Source of the DNA: Phymatolithon calcareum
Taxonomy: Eukaryota > Rhodophyta > Florideophyceae > Hapalidiales
DNA length: 64,000 nt
Direction: 5' to 3'
NCBI GenBank assembly: GCA_977006965.1
Contig: OZ345368.1
Coordinates: forward strand, 186,001 to 250,000
This document shows positions 1 to 9,769 of this stretch, one piece after another. Under the pieces are notes generated by a model. The model made no database searches. It was given only the letters and a program-made list of their open reading frames with translations, and had not been told where the DNA came from. Both the position numbers and the translations under genes were made by a program. Numbering within the stretch: position 1 is the first letter of the stretch; each line of letters opens with the position of its first letter.

Positions 1-100
1 AGTACTCGACTTCGCTAACCTTCATCAGAAAACGCCACTTTTCCAGGCCGATTCTCAACGAAAAGAAAACCATTAGACTAGTCAAGCTGCAAAGTAGACC

Positions 101-846
101 TCAGAAACTGAGTGCCCTCTTAGAGGCTCCATTTGATACGCCCTCTGAAATATTTTGGATTATATCAAACAGCTGCTCATTGTTCACGATCTTGAGTTCT
201 TCGACCGGTTTCTCATTGCATATTTCCTCCACCGTCTTGGTGTCAGCTCTACAAATAGTCTGGCGTGTTGGTAAATTCCGTCCATTACATTGTAGGGGTA
301 GATTCTGCACGGTACACTTGGTTCCCACAGTGCAGGTCTTGCATCTATGTTCGTATTCAATGGGGCCATCTTGAAAAACTGTTGCGAGCGAGCAGCGTAC
401 TGCTGCAAGTTGATTGAGAGTACTTTCAGGGCGTCTGTGGCTCGCATTGCCTTCTGGGGGTAAAGCTTGTACGATGCTAAGGTTTGGGATCTAAATTGCT
501 TCAAAAGTGATCGTACCTTCAATCAGACTTTCCATAGTATCTGACAGCTTTTCATTACCCATACATCCATCGTTGCCGGTCACTGCACCGAGGAAGCTCC
601 TTCCGTCTGCAAACAAGGGAATGTGTAGTACGCATGGGATTCCGCAAGTGTTCTATTTCCTCAAGAGCTCTGACCGCTGAGAATATTTGAGAATCGAGCG
701 ACGAACCCACTGCTCCAGTGGTCGTTTCGTGTGAACATATTTGTTCCGGCAACTGCCTTGGTAAATTCCTCGTTTTTAATCTTTGAAGCTCATCCAGAGT
801 GTCAGCAGCACGTGGTGCAGCAAAAATAATATGAAATTCTGATTCA
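101..846 (-). pseudogene. unrecognised, frame-disrupted coding remnant
   Basis: On the minus strand, open stretches in shifting frames cover about 846 down to 101. The first runs about 100 codons and ends at 555; the last ends at 101 and holds a Cys-containing segment (CKTCTVGTKC) near 330. Neither starts cleanly and they do not join without frameshifts. No family is recognised. It may be a decayed gene, or part of a gene with introns running off the window start. Confidence 0.25.
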
Positions 847-984
847 GCAAGTTAAGGGTACCGTACTTAACTCTAGTACTACCTGTCCACATTCAGTCAA
901 ATCAGGTTTTAAATTTACGTTAGAGAGCGGAGCTCGAATCCACTTCACTCCCACCGAGAAGAAAGGGAAGAACTCTAATGCCAC

Positions 985-1205
985 GAGAACTACTTTTGCC
1001 GTGAATATCAACTGTAAATTTTGCGAAGCGAGGAAAACGAACGCCATATGTTCGTCCTGTAGCATTCTTTACGATGGCAAAACACGCATCGGTCGCATTT
1101 CCTATGTTGTGACTGTTTCACGAAGCACGTTGTTGCTATCCATAAGCTTAACACTGTTGAAGAGCCTGATATTGGAGAGCTTTCTTTTATAAAAAATCAC
1201 GTGAA
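985..1205 (+). pseudogene. piggyBac-like transposase C-terminal remnant
   Basis: After one frameshift near 1110 the plus strand encodes a Cys-rich tail: NCKFC, then CSSC, then CDCFTKH. The same block is recognisable at 28700-28890 (plus) and at 38140-38330 and 53750-53950 (both minus), where it lies just inside the end of piggyBac-like elements. CxxC...CxxC...CF is the layout of the zinc-binding tail of DDE_Tnp_1_7 (piggyBac) transposases. The terminal inverted repeat is not preserved, so this is an old fragment. Confidence 0.5.
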
Positions 1206-1840
1206 TCTAATACCCTAAACTAGGAACTAGAACTAATTTGAAGAAATCGATTTCGGATCGGAAAATGCTAGTATATGATTGACTCATATTCACATATCAC
1301 TGTGTCAGGATTTATGAATCATATCGCTATTATTACCACGCAGAGTATACAGTCTCTTGACAAACGTCTGTACGCGAACGGGAGTTTGCGATGCCCCGAG
1401 TCGTTTCTGCGGCGAGGCGCCATGGGCGTTTTTAGCCTCTTCGAAAATCTGTCCTGCCGGACGACGATCCACGCGGGGGAGGGTTACTGACGTCCCCAGT
1501 TTTGCCTGCCCCGCAGGCGCCCTTTGCGAGTTTAGAGACATCCCTGGTAGTTTTTGAATGAGAAAGACAATCTTGACAAAACTGGAAATGATGCAGGAAT
1601 GGCAGGAAAGTACGGAGATTGAAACAAGGCCGTCCATGCGATCACTTCTGGAAGAATCGGAAAACAGCAGATAGATATTCAAGCTGAATCCTCTCATCAG
1701 CGAAAACAACGATATATAAGAATCTATCACTGAAACTTATGCGCGTAACGATTCCTGGGAAGACTCCAACTAAATCCTTCGCAAGTGGAAGAAAACTTCG
1801 AACGCCCGGGGAAATGGTGTACATCTATGATGAATAATAC
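1206..1840. other. non-coding stretch, nothing recognised
   Basis: No recognisable protein, RNA or repeat. A minus-strand open frame of about 140 codons (1305-1730) has no family resemblance and I treat it as chance. Confidence 0.4.
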
Positions 1841-2058
1841 AATTTTTTTTGAATTTGGAATTTATTAAACGCCCTCAGTAACAATCATGAAACTGCAAGG
1901 GAGGTGCGCTTCAGCAGCTACGTTGTAGCTTCGATCATATATTCAAATACTTGTAACCCGCGTTAACGTCGTAGCCCTAGCTGCAAAAACTCTCTCCCGT
2001 AAAAGGGCGGAGGGAAATGCTTGGGGTCCACTGATCAGATTTCCGCAAGGCGCCTTGG

Positions 2059-3940
2059 CTATTCCCTTTCGTCGTAAAAGACGATAGTGTAGAAGAGTAG
2101 CTTGTCTAGTGCTTTTTTAGTGGTATCAATCTCCTCTTTGGTCAGTTGATTTCTTCCGAGGTATTCTTCCAGGTTGTTCATGAGGATTAGTACAGTATCA
2201 CCGAACTTGTGTGCGAGAAGTGACGTGCTCACTGGGGGAAACCGACCGAATGCCAACTTTACCGCAAATTGGCGGTGCCGTGTTTTTGGGAGTCCGATAA
2301 TCGCCGGGGTGGACTCGGGCAGATCGTAGGGAATTTTTTCTTTCTGTTGCACTCCGAGACGTCTCCTTCGTCTTTGAAGAGCAATGTCCTCAACGATTTT
2401 GGTGAAACTCCCTGATTGAGGAAAGTCAGTGCCGTCTCGAATAGATCGTACTGTAGCATTGCCGATATGTCTCGACTAACCCATTGTAGTTCACCCACAT
2501 CTCTTTCCTCGATTAGGACGGCCAGAAGGCTCCTTTTCTTTGATCTGGCTCGTTCCAGAATTTTCAGTGCTAGAACGAGTCTCCTGTTTTCAGCGTTGTG
2601 AATTCGGCAAAGAAGGCAAAGTCTGACATAGCGGTTTTTCGATATTGGACCGAATACTTGTGCCAAATATGTTTTCTTTACTTCTGCGATAGCTGTCTGG
2701 ACTCTCGGCGTCCATGGCGTCAGGTGCATTGCATACTACCATCCTGGCAGTATGCCCTCAAGCATTTCTGTGTCGGTAACTCCTTCATTACTGAGTGAGA
2801 TGCCAAAGTATGATACTTCTCTGACCTTTGGCAACGTTTTCCCTGAAAGCTTGGAAATGGGTGATCTTGTGTCTTCCGAGAGAAGTACTTCGCTCTTCCC
2901 AGCTTTCGTGTTCCAAACCATCTGCCTGTCACTTGCCCATTTCCATGCAATATTTAACAGTCTCTGTAGTCCCGCTGGTGTCTTTGCCGATAGAAGAACG
3001 TCGTCCGGAAAGAGGACTGCAGCTACATCTGCAACTTCTCGTGGCACTCAGCTTATTCTTTCCGCGAATTCGTCCATGAAATGGTTGTACAAACTTGGAC
3101 TCAGCGGAGACCCCTGAGGTACTCCTCTGTCAATTAGAAACCACTTTTGCTGCGGTCACCAATCGTGGATACCCAGGAAGGCATCAAGAATGCTTCGATC
3201 ATCACGCATAGCTCTTGCGGTAGAAGCCCTCTCATTCGCTCTTCCAGGTGTTGTGTAGGCACTGTGTCGTACGCTGCCTTCTAGTCCAATACTGCGATGC
3301 ATCGCTGCCCCCGCTTTTGTAGTTCCAGCGCCCTCAAGATTGCGAGCTCCGTACTCTTCCCTTTTTGGAATCCCAGCTGGATGTTGTGGTTCTTGTATCT
3401 TTGACGGAGCATAATATCAATTGCGGATTCAACAACCTTTCGGACCTGACTCAGTAGGGATATGGGTCGGAAACTTTTTGGATCTTCATGGCCTCCTTTC
3501 TTGTGCAGCGGGACTAGGAGAGTTTTCATCGACGATTGTGGAAGTGTTCCGCATCTGCCGCAGGCTGTCCATAGCTCATAGAATAGGTCTGTGCACTCCT
3601 CCAGGTCCGCTTTCAACATTTCGCTGCTCACTTCGTCCAGGCCTGTAGCCTTTCTGGTTAGAGCTTTCAGGATTGCTAGTTTGATAAGATTTCGCATTTG
3701 AGGAGGACATTCAAAGTGCGAAGGTCTTGGTCGCCATCCCTTGACATCTCGGCATGTCTGGGACACGTGGGCCGTAAACAGCGTTTTATGCATTGGATGG
3801 CCGGTCATCTTGTTCCTAGACGTTCTTCGTGTTCTCATCTTCTGCATTCGGGAGATTTGTTCAATTGCCTTGGACTCATCCTTTTCTTCAAGATCGACTA
3901 TGTATTCCTGATACTGCTGCCGCTTCCTTCTGTTCACCAA
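2059..3940 (-). pseudogene. LINE-A1 reverse transcriptase and C-terminal region, disrupted
   Basis: The minus-strand open frame 3940-3281 carries the pre-RT linker (rich in basic residues) and RT motifs up to CIAVLD, where the active-site block LKAAYDTV should follow but a frameshift intervenes. The remainder is spread over short frames to 2736, including FPDDVLLSAK, where the catalytic FADD reads FPDD. The C-terminal part (2729-2059) is in two frames. Copy B (41386-43740) has the same regions with fewer breaks and serves as reference. It is non-functional because of the frameshifts and the altered catalytic motif. Confidence 0.75.
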
Positions 3941-4099
3941 TTTGCCAATATCTTTACGACATTCTTCTGTATCCTGCTCTTGAGCTTTCTTGTACAGTTT
4001 CTTGCGCCGTTTGGACTTCGTTTCGAGATTTGAGTTCCAGAACGGTTAATAGCGTGGTCGGCAAATTCTCTTCTCTCTCTACCGCTCACATAGCGTATC

Positions 4100-5030
4100 C
4101 TCTATTTTTCGTAAAGACGATCTAGTTCCTGTCGAGTGCTGCATCGTTTCAGATCATCGAAGATTCCTGGAATGGCCGTCCCGAATATTTCCCGAGCTTT
4201 TTCTTGTTCCTCTTCATGTCTCCATTTTTTAACCGATATTCGTGGATTTTGAGCTCTTGTATTGTTTTGGCGAGTCAGAACACTTGGCGTCACTGGTCGG
4301 TGCTGCGTATTTCCTGTCCAGACGTCTGTTTGGGATCAAACCGTTGCTGTCTCAATTCCTTTTGTTATGAACAAGTCAATGTTGCTCTTGAAACGCTTGG
4401 TTCGGAAGCTGCATCCTCTCCGAGTTCGGGAATCCCAGTTCTTTGCTGTTGCCCAACGGAAGAGCTGGTTGCCTCTCCTATTTGAGTGAGATCCCACCTC
4501 AGAGTCCGAGCGTTCCAGTCGCCGCACACAATTGCCTTTCCTCGTGCATACGCTTGACCATGATCAGGCATTTCTCGGTTTCCGTTCTGGTTGTTGCCGG
4601 GGATATGTAGACAGCTCCCACATTTATCTCTCCCACTTGGGCGATAATGAGTTGAAATTTGGTCTCTGCGTGTTTAAAGATCTGACGGCTCCCAGAGTGC
4701 TTCCGAAAGAATAGCGAAACTCCTCCAGAATTTAGCCGCGTCTGTGGAGGCGGGCGCATTGAGTTCATGGAGAAGATATCACATCAAATTTTCCCTTCTG
4801 GTCTCAAGTGTGTTTCAGTTATTGCAGCCATGTCTATTCAGTGTTTTTTCATCATTTTTACTATGTATGCTGGGGTCTCCGGAGATCCTCCAACATTGAA
4901 GGTTACTAAACGCCACATTTTCTTAAATAGCATTTTCCAAGGTTTCCTCTTGATGTATCCCAAGAGTGTCTGGTTTATTCTTATTTGTAGTTCCGGGCGT
5001 AGTGCTGGATTCGTTCTATCGCTCTTCAAC
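4100..5030 (-). pseudogene. LINE-A1 AP-endonuclease remnant
   Basis: Endonuclease/exonuclease/phosphatase fold remains on the minus strand. The N-terminal strand is visible as LVTFNVGGSPETPA near 4890; KAIVCGDWNAR near 4530 matches the GDxNxx motif. Stops and frameshifts separate the pieces. Plus-strand family-E copies at 49.9-50.7 kb keep the same block (KAIICGDWNARHNLWD) in an open frame. Confidence 0.65.
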
Positions 5031-5036
5031 GTTAGA

Positions 5037-5570
5037 TTAGACTGTTTCTGATTCAGTAGCTGTTCCTGTTCCTGTATTTTCTCCTGCTTCTGAGAGCTGC
5101 GGCACTTCCGCTCCCCGATCTATATTTTCAGTTTGGAGTCTTGTGCTTTCTCGCCCATCAAGGCGGAGCTCTGGTGCTACTAGATTACGCCTCTCCGCCG
5201 TTACGGCGCTTTCGACACATAGGTCGAAGAATCTTCTGTTTGAAGCTTTCGCCATGCCCTGATACCATTCTATCGGAACAATATTGTCCGCCTTCGCTGC
5301 GCAATAGCGCGCTCGTCCCCTTTACTTCTCCATGTTTCTTTTCTGACCATCAAGAGCGTTTGCTATCTGGCGGGTGTTAAATGCGCTAAAGCTTGGCATG
5401 TGTGACATCTTCGCTGATCGAATGAGACTGATCATGTTCGGACTATCGACCTTCTCAACAAGAACTTCCATCCAATGAACGACACATGCAGGAGACGTCT
5501 GTCCGTTAGAAAGTCCCGCACAGGTCGCACGAGTTCCGATTCCACGTAGTGCGGCTGGACTGCGAGACAT
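5037..5570 (-). pseudogene. LINE-A1 ORF1-like segment
   Basis: Two abutting minus-strand open frames (5570-5322 and 5255-5037) upstream of the endonuclease give a product without recognised motifs, with a Ser/Thr/Glu-rich tail. Position and coding feel suggest the ORF1 or N-terminal part of LINE-A1. The start region overlaps the 5' end of the plus-strand 2A LINE, so the exact boundary is uncertain. Confidence 0.4.
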
Positions 5571-5589
5571 AATACATCTCGTGGACAAA

Positions 5590-6621
5590 ATGGATCTCAA
5601 CCCAGAACTTTTTTCAAATTTGGATACCCAACGGGTCTCTCATACCTGCCCAATCGGGCACACCCCCGCCTTCTTCGACGTTTGCGTGAAAAACGCGCAC
5701 TGGTCAAGGCTCATCCTCATCCGAGCAGGTGACGTCGAGACCAACCCAGGTCCGTTACGTATTCTACAACTCAACTGCCGGTCTGTGCGCAAGGCAGGGC
5801 GCCCTTCGCAGCTCGCCAAGCTCGGTAATGACACCAAAGCGGACATTCTGCTACTATCTGAGACATGGCTCCGACCTAAGGACCCCTCGCCGCGGATTGC
5901 AGGGTTCGGGATCGTCAACCGCGCTGACAGGGACGACGGAACGCTATTAGGTGGCGGCGTGACGACCTATGCTCGTCTCGGTCTCCCCGTAGCCTGTCAA
6001 GGTACGAGACACGGCGACAAAGCTGAAGTGGCGGAACTTGACGTACGGCTCGGAAAATCTGGAAGGTCTATTCCCATATCACACTTCTACATCTCTCCGG
6101 ATTCAACATCCCGCTTTCACTGGCAAAATATGGTTCGATCGAATACGATACTATTTGGAGATTGTAATATCCACGGGTCATGGGACCCAGGAAACTACGA
6201 CCCGAATACATCGCAAGTACTGGAGGAGTACCTAGAAGCCACCTGTCGGATAATCCTCAACGACGGCTCGCCTACACTCCTCACCCCAAACGGCCAGTCA
6301 GCAGTCGACATCGCGGCATGTCCTGGAGCATACGTGATGGAGTGTCAATGGAAAGTCCAGCCACTCACTTTTAGCGACCACCGTCCAATCCTACTCACGT
6401 TCTCTGCGTTGCATCAAGACCGGAAACGGTTCGGTCGGGCCCGATGGTCTTTGAAAACAGCGGACTGGGACGCATTTTCCGTCAAGGAAGAGGAGAAGCT
6501 TCAAGAGTGGCCTGATAACCAGGTCACAATCGACGAGGACAACAGACGTTTTGTTAAGGCTGTTCTAGCAGGAGCAAAGCACGCTGTACCGCGGGGAAAT
6601 CTTAAGGGAAAAATCTGGTAG
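5590..6621 (+). CDS. 2A peptide plus AP-endonuclease domain of LINE polyprotein
   Basis: The 54-residue leader before the 2A break ends in GDVETNPGP (residues 47-55). The endonuclease starts at once with RILQLNC. Visible catalytic blocks of the EEP fold are LLLSETWL (metal-binding Glu), FGDCNIHGSWD (GDxNxH) and FSDHRPI (general base His). The enzyme would nick target DNA to prime reverse transcription. The frame ends in UAG directly after a Trp codon; the next codon continues the same protein, so the stop looks like a point change within one long ORF. ATG at 5590 is preferred over an upstream GTG at 5581. Confidence 0.8.
   Translation: MDLNPELFSNLDTQRVSHTCPIGHTPAFFDVCVKNAHWSRLILIRAGDVETNPGPLRILQLNCRSVRKAGRPSQLAKLGNDTKADILLLSETWLRPKDPSPRIAGFGIVNRADRDDGTLLGGGVTTYARLGLPVACQGTRHGDKAEVAELDVRLGKSGRSIPISHFYISPDSTSRFHWQNMVRSNTILFGDCNIHGSWDPGNYDPNTSQVLEEYLEATCRIILNDGSPTLLTPNGQSAVDIAACPGAYVMECQWKVQPLTFSDHRPILLTFSALHQDRKRFGRARWSLKTADWDAFSVKEEEKLQEWPDNQVTIDEDNRRFVKAVLAGAKHAVPRGNLKGKIW
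5698..5754 (+). other. 2A ribosome-skipping peptide coding segment
   Basis: The segment codes for HWSRLILIRA followed by GDVETNPGP, matching the 2A consensus D(V/I)ExNPGP. Known 2A peptides make the ribosome skip the last Gly-Pro bond, releasing the upstream leader and starting the downstream protein with Pro. Here that would separate a 54-residue leader from the endonuclease/RT polyprotein. The hydrophobic stretch before the motif is also typical. Activity is inferred from the motif. Confidence 0.8.
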
Positions 6622-9051
6622 ACAGATGAGTGCGCAACAGCCGTGGCGGAGCGAGGACAGGCGTTCAAATCTTACGAGCGCGACCCATCGCCAGAGTCTC
6701 TCATGGTACTTGCCGAAGTACGAGCTAATACGGACGTGGTCATCGCCGCAGCCAAGCGAAAGTGCTGGCGTGACCTCGCATCAACTGTCCAGGCCGACCG
6801 CAAGGGATGGAAGCTTCTCGCCGCAATCGAGGGCAAACGCCGCGCGAGGGCAACCATTGTGACAGACTGCCGGAAATCGAACCAAGATATTGCGGACGAC
6901 GTTGCCAAGGGATATGTTGCCAGAAACCGGAACAAAGTCAAGGCGCAAGACTTGAAATGGAAACGGAAGTACATGACGGCTGTGGCGATGGCGCACACTG
7001 AGCTTGGCGAGGTTCCAGAATTTTCTATGCGTGAACTCACAGCAGTCATAAGCGCAATGCCAACACGCACTGCAACTGGTCCGGATACGATAGAAGTCGA
7101 ATTCATCCGTCATCTGTCTCCCACGGCCACAAACCGTTTACTGGATATAGTTAACAGAAGTTGGCGCGAAGGAACAGTGCCCTCTGCATGGAGAACAGTG
7201 CTACTCATCGGCATACCCAAACCGGATGACCCCACAGCCCTCCGGACAATCTCGTTGTCAACAATCATCAGTCGTATTGCTGAACGCCTCATCGGACTAC
7301 GCCTAACGGGGTGGATGGAGTCGAAACTTCCCTCCGCGCAAGCAGGATTCAGATTATACCGCAGCACCCACGAGCATATAACTGCTATGACACAGCGCAC
7401 GGGAGACGCATTCTCCCGCCGACGGAAATGTGCTGCCCTCTTCGTGGACTTCAGCGCTGCATACGATCGGGTTGTTATACCGCCGTTACTTGCAAAAATG
7501 GTGAACTTAAACTGTCCCCCAAATATGATTTGCTTGATGCATTCCTACGTGACGGACCGCCGAGCTCGAGGACGGCACATCAACACTGTCGGTCGATCGC
7601 GGGCGCTAGGGTGTGGGCTACCACAAGGGAGCTCTTTATCACCAAACCTCTGGAACTTGTACATCTCTAATTTAGATGTTCGCCTCGACGACCTGGTTCA
7701 ATTTAGATTCGCAGACGACACCAGCTTCCATGCCACCGGCGCGACCTGGGAAGATGTTATCTCCAAGCTCAATGAGGCCGCCCAGATCCTCTCCCAGCTA
7801 TGCGCTTATTTGAGGATCAAGATCAATGCGCAGAAATGCAAGGTATTGGGATTTGCTGCAGGTGGAAGGTCACCACTGGGAATCATGGACGGCAACGTCA
7901 AGATCGACGGAGAGAGAATCAAAGCAGTTCCGGCATATAAGTTCCTCGGAGTTAACGTGGACCAACGACTGAGCTTCAAATTGCACTGCAAGGAAGTGAG
8001 TCTGAAATTCCGGTCCAAGACTCGATTCATCCGAGCGCTGGGAGGGACATCTTGGGGCGCCGAGACACCGACCATGGAGGCTTTCCGAAAGAGCTACTGC
8101 GAGCCAGTTGTATTATACGGTGCGTCATCCTACGCAGTACATGGCTTCGACTCACACATCAAGCAAGTCGAAATCGCACGAAACGACGCAGGGCGAGCGG
8201 CCAGCGGCTGCCTTAAAGCTACGGCAGTTGCCAAGCTTCGGGCACTGACAGGGATGCGTAGCCTGCGGGACATCGGAGAGATGGATGCTACTCTTGTTAT
8301 GGAGAAAGCACTTCGACTCGAACCGGGGGCTCCAGTGGATCGTGCAACCCACTCACGCGAGCTCAAACCAAGACGCAACGTAGGGTCATGGCGGGAATCA
8401 AGCTCCTATTATCTGGCCGAGAAAGGGATCCTCGCTCTACCACTCAGGGGATTCCACTCGCCAATCAGGAAGGATCGCTCAAGCAACAGGTTTACGACCT
8501 TCATAACGCCTATTTCCGCGAAGGATGAACCGGAGGAGAAGCGCGCCGACACAGAAGCCTTTATTTTGGAGCGTAATGCAGTGAGAACAGCGGATATCGA
8601 AATATGGACAGATGGAAGTGTGGGAGAAATACCGCAAGCTCACGTCTGGGATCTGAATCACGGAGAACGCGTCTCCGTAAAATGGGACGAAGGTTCGTAC
8701 ACCGCGACCTTGAAGAAACTCAACTCTACCGAACATCAGAACCACGACGCTGCGAAACGGTTTGAAGCTCGACACGGCAAGCCGCCGGATGTCCTCTTGT
8801 TCTACGACGACGGGGACGAGCATGCCTACGAAATGACCCCGACGGCCTCGAAGCAGCGTGTTATCCTATGCGATGAAGATGATGACACACTCGACATGTA
8901 CCGTACAATCCCACCGCAGGTCGGTGGTGCGGGCGTTTTGGTGCTGCGCGGAGAAGAAGCGGTACTGGAAGAAGGGCTGTCCGCTGGGGCCATTGGCTCC
9001 TCATTCGACGCCGAGGCTTTTGCGGCCGTACACGCATTTCAGGCAGCATAG
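6622..9051 (+). CDS. LINE reverse transcriptase and first part of RNase H
   Basis: This frame continues directly from the endonuclease after one UAG. RT blocks in order: IPKPDDPTALRTISL, SAQAGFRLYRSTHEHI, FVDFSAAYDRV (first catalytic Asp), GCGLPQGSSLSP, FRFADDTSF (catalytic FADD) and AYKFLGVNVD. A thumb region follows, with YCEPVVLYGASSYAVHG. RNase H begins with WTDGSV near 8610. About 95 residues, rich in Asp/Glu in their second half, then separate it from GGAGVLVL, where canonical RNase H needs only a short loop. The metal-binding Glu lies in FDAEAFAAV. The frame ends in UAG at 9049-9051. Confidence 0.85.
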   Translation, partial: TDECATAVAERGQAFKSYERDPSPESLMVLAEVRANTDVVIAAAKRKCWRDLASTVQADRKGWKLLAAIEGKRRARATIVTDCRKSNQDIADDVAKGYVARNRNKVKAQDLKWKRKYMTAVAMAHTELGEVPEFSMRELTAVISAMPTRTATGPDTIEVEFIRHLSPTATNRLLDIVNRSWREGTVPSAWRTVLLIGIPKPDDPTALRTISLSTIISRIAERLIGLRLTGWMESKLPSAQAGFRLYRSTHEHITAMTQRTGDAFSRRRKCAALFVDFSAAYDRVVIPPLLAKMVNLNCPPNMICLMHSYVTDRRARGRHINTVGRSRALGCGLPQGSSLSPNLWNLYISNLDVRLDDLVQFRFADDTSFHATGATWEDVISKLNEAAQILSQLCAYLRIKINAQKCKVLGFAAGGRSPLGIMDGNVKIDGERIKAVPAYKFLGVNVDQRLSFKLHCKEVSLKFRSKTRFIRALGGTSWGAETPTMEAFRKSYCEPVVLYGASSYAVHGFDSHIKQVEIARNDAGRAASGCLKATAVAKLRALTGMRSLRDIGEMDATLVMEKALRLEPGAPVDRATHSRELKPRRNVGSWRESSSYYLAEKGILALPLRGFHSPIRKDRSSNRFTTFITPISAKDEPEEKRADTEAFILERNAVRTADIEIWTDGSVGEIPQAHVWDLNHGERVSVKWDEGSYTATLKKLNSTEHQNHDAAKRFEARHGKPPDVLLFYDDGDEHAYEMTPTASKQRVILCDEDDDTLDMYRTIPPQVGGAGVLVLRGEEAVLEEGLSAGAIGSSFDAEAFAAVHAFQAA

Positions 9052-9717
9052 AGTCTACCGATATCGCGCGGCAGCACTATCCGATGGTTCACCGACAGCA
9101 AGAGCTGCATAGACGCACTCAACGGCAAGCCGCGGATGTTTGGAGAGATGGTTCGAAAACTATGGAATCTTATGGAACTAATCATGGCACAGGAGATTCA
9201 CATAGAAGGCATTTGGATACCGAGTCACTACGGAGTCCCGAAAAATGAGGCTGCTGATGAGCTCGCGCGCCGGGGAATCTCGGAATCAAGCCTGCTATCA
9301 CATCAAGCGGTACCTCTCACCATGGAAGCGGCACGATCCATTATCAAACCGCCTTGTAGAAACAAACCAGTTACCATCCCGACACTCCCGGAAGACCTAC
9401 ACATCTCACATAGACGGGCTGCGGTAATACTACTCCAGCTCATAACTAATTGCTGTCCAATCGTCGACAGCTTTCACCATGGACACAACGAGAATGAGCC
9501 ACTTCCTCACGACCAAATGTGCAAAAAATGCCTGTATGGTGTGAAGGAAACTGTGGAACATATGATCCTATATTGCTCGGGTCGGGCTGTCAGTCGACGG
9601 AAATTCATCGGCATAGTTCGGAGCAAAACGGTAGAAGATCTGTGCAGAGAGAAACTCGCAGCCATAATCCAATATTTGAACGAAGAGAACTTGCTCGACA
9701 GCAAGTTTAGGCGTTAA
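9052..9717 (+). CDS. LINE RNase H C-terminal half and CCHC finger
   Basis: Same frame as the RT after a second UAG. It holds WFTDSKSCIDAL (third catalytic Asp) and GIWIPSHYGVPKNEAADELAR (His loop and fourth Asp). A C-terminal finger CKKCLYG...ETVEHMILYC follows, the CxxC...H...C arrangement usual at the end of LINE polyproteins. The stop is TAA at 9715-9717. There is no ATG near the frame start, which again fits one long polyprotein rather than a separate gene. Confidence 0.75.
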   Translation, partial: SLPISRGSTIRWFTDSKSCIDALNGKPRMFGEMVRKLWNLMELIMAQEIHIEGIWIPSHYGVPKNEAADELARRGISESSLLSHQAVPLTMEAARSIIKPPCRNKPVTIPTLPEDLHISHRRAAVILLQLITNCCPIVDSFHHGHNENEPLPHDQMCKKCLYGVKETVEHMILYCSGRAVSRRKFIGIVRSKTVEDLCREKLAAIIQYLNEENLLDSKFRR

Positions 9718-9742
9718 CTTAAAAATTGACGTCATCTGCAAT

Positions 9743-9762
9743 AAAGAAAGAAAGAAAGAAAA
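9743..9762 (+). repeat. AAAG simple-repeat tail of the 2A LINE
   Basis: Five AAAG-like units follow a 3' UTR of about 25 nt. Short simple repeats in place of a plain poly(A) tail are common for I/Ingi-type LINEs and mark the 3' end of this copy. Confidence 0.6.
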
Positions 9763-9769
9763 GGGCGAA

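Larger units (their letters stand above)
1841..5575 (-). mobile_element. LINE family A, copy A1 (APE-type non-LTR retrotransposon, decayed)
   Basis: Minus-strand non-LTR element. The 3' end lies at about 1841, marked by a T-run (A tail on the element strand) and then a 3' UTR that is almost the same at 30038-30456 in copy B. Reading 5' to 3' on the minus strand: an ORF1-like segment (5570-5037), AP-endonuclease remains (about 5030-4100), reverse transcriptase (about 3940-2740) and a C-terminal region (2729-2059). Copy B shows that A1 lost about 130 bp near 2750. Several frameshifts and stops make A1 inactive. The 5' end touches the start of the plus-strand 2A LINE. Confidence 0.8.
5576..9765 (+). 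mobile_element. 2A-bearing LINE with RNase H (L1Tc/Ingi-like architecture)
   Basis: Nearly intact non-LTR retrotransposon. A single reading frame from ATG at 5590 to the stop at 9715-9717 is broken only by UAG at 6619-6621 and 9049-9051. Domain order is a 2A peptide, AP-endonuclease, reverse transcriptase, RNase H, CCHC finger, then a very short 3' UTR ending in AAAG repeats. The combination of an N-terminal 2A, APE, RT and RNase H in one polyprotein is known from trypanosomatid L1Tc. A second, decayed copy of the family lies on the minus strand at 16430-18560. Confidence 0.85.

Noticed and set aside
5590-9717. Nuclear genetic code with UAG as sense
   Set aside because: Exportin-7 and PAP2 end in TAG at the family's expected length; the LINE stops are more simply mutations.
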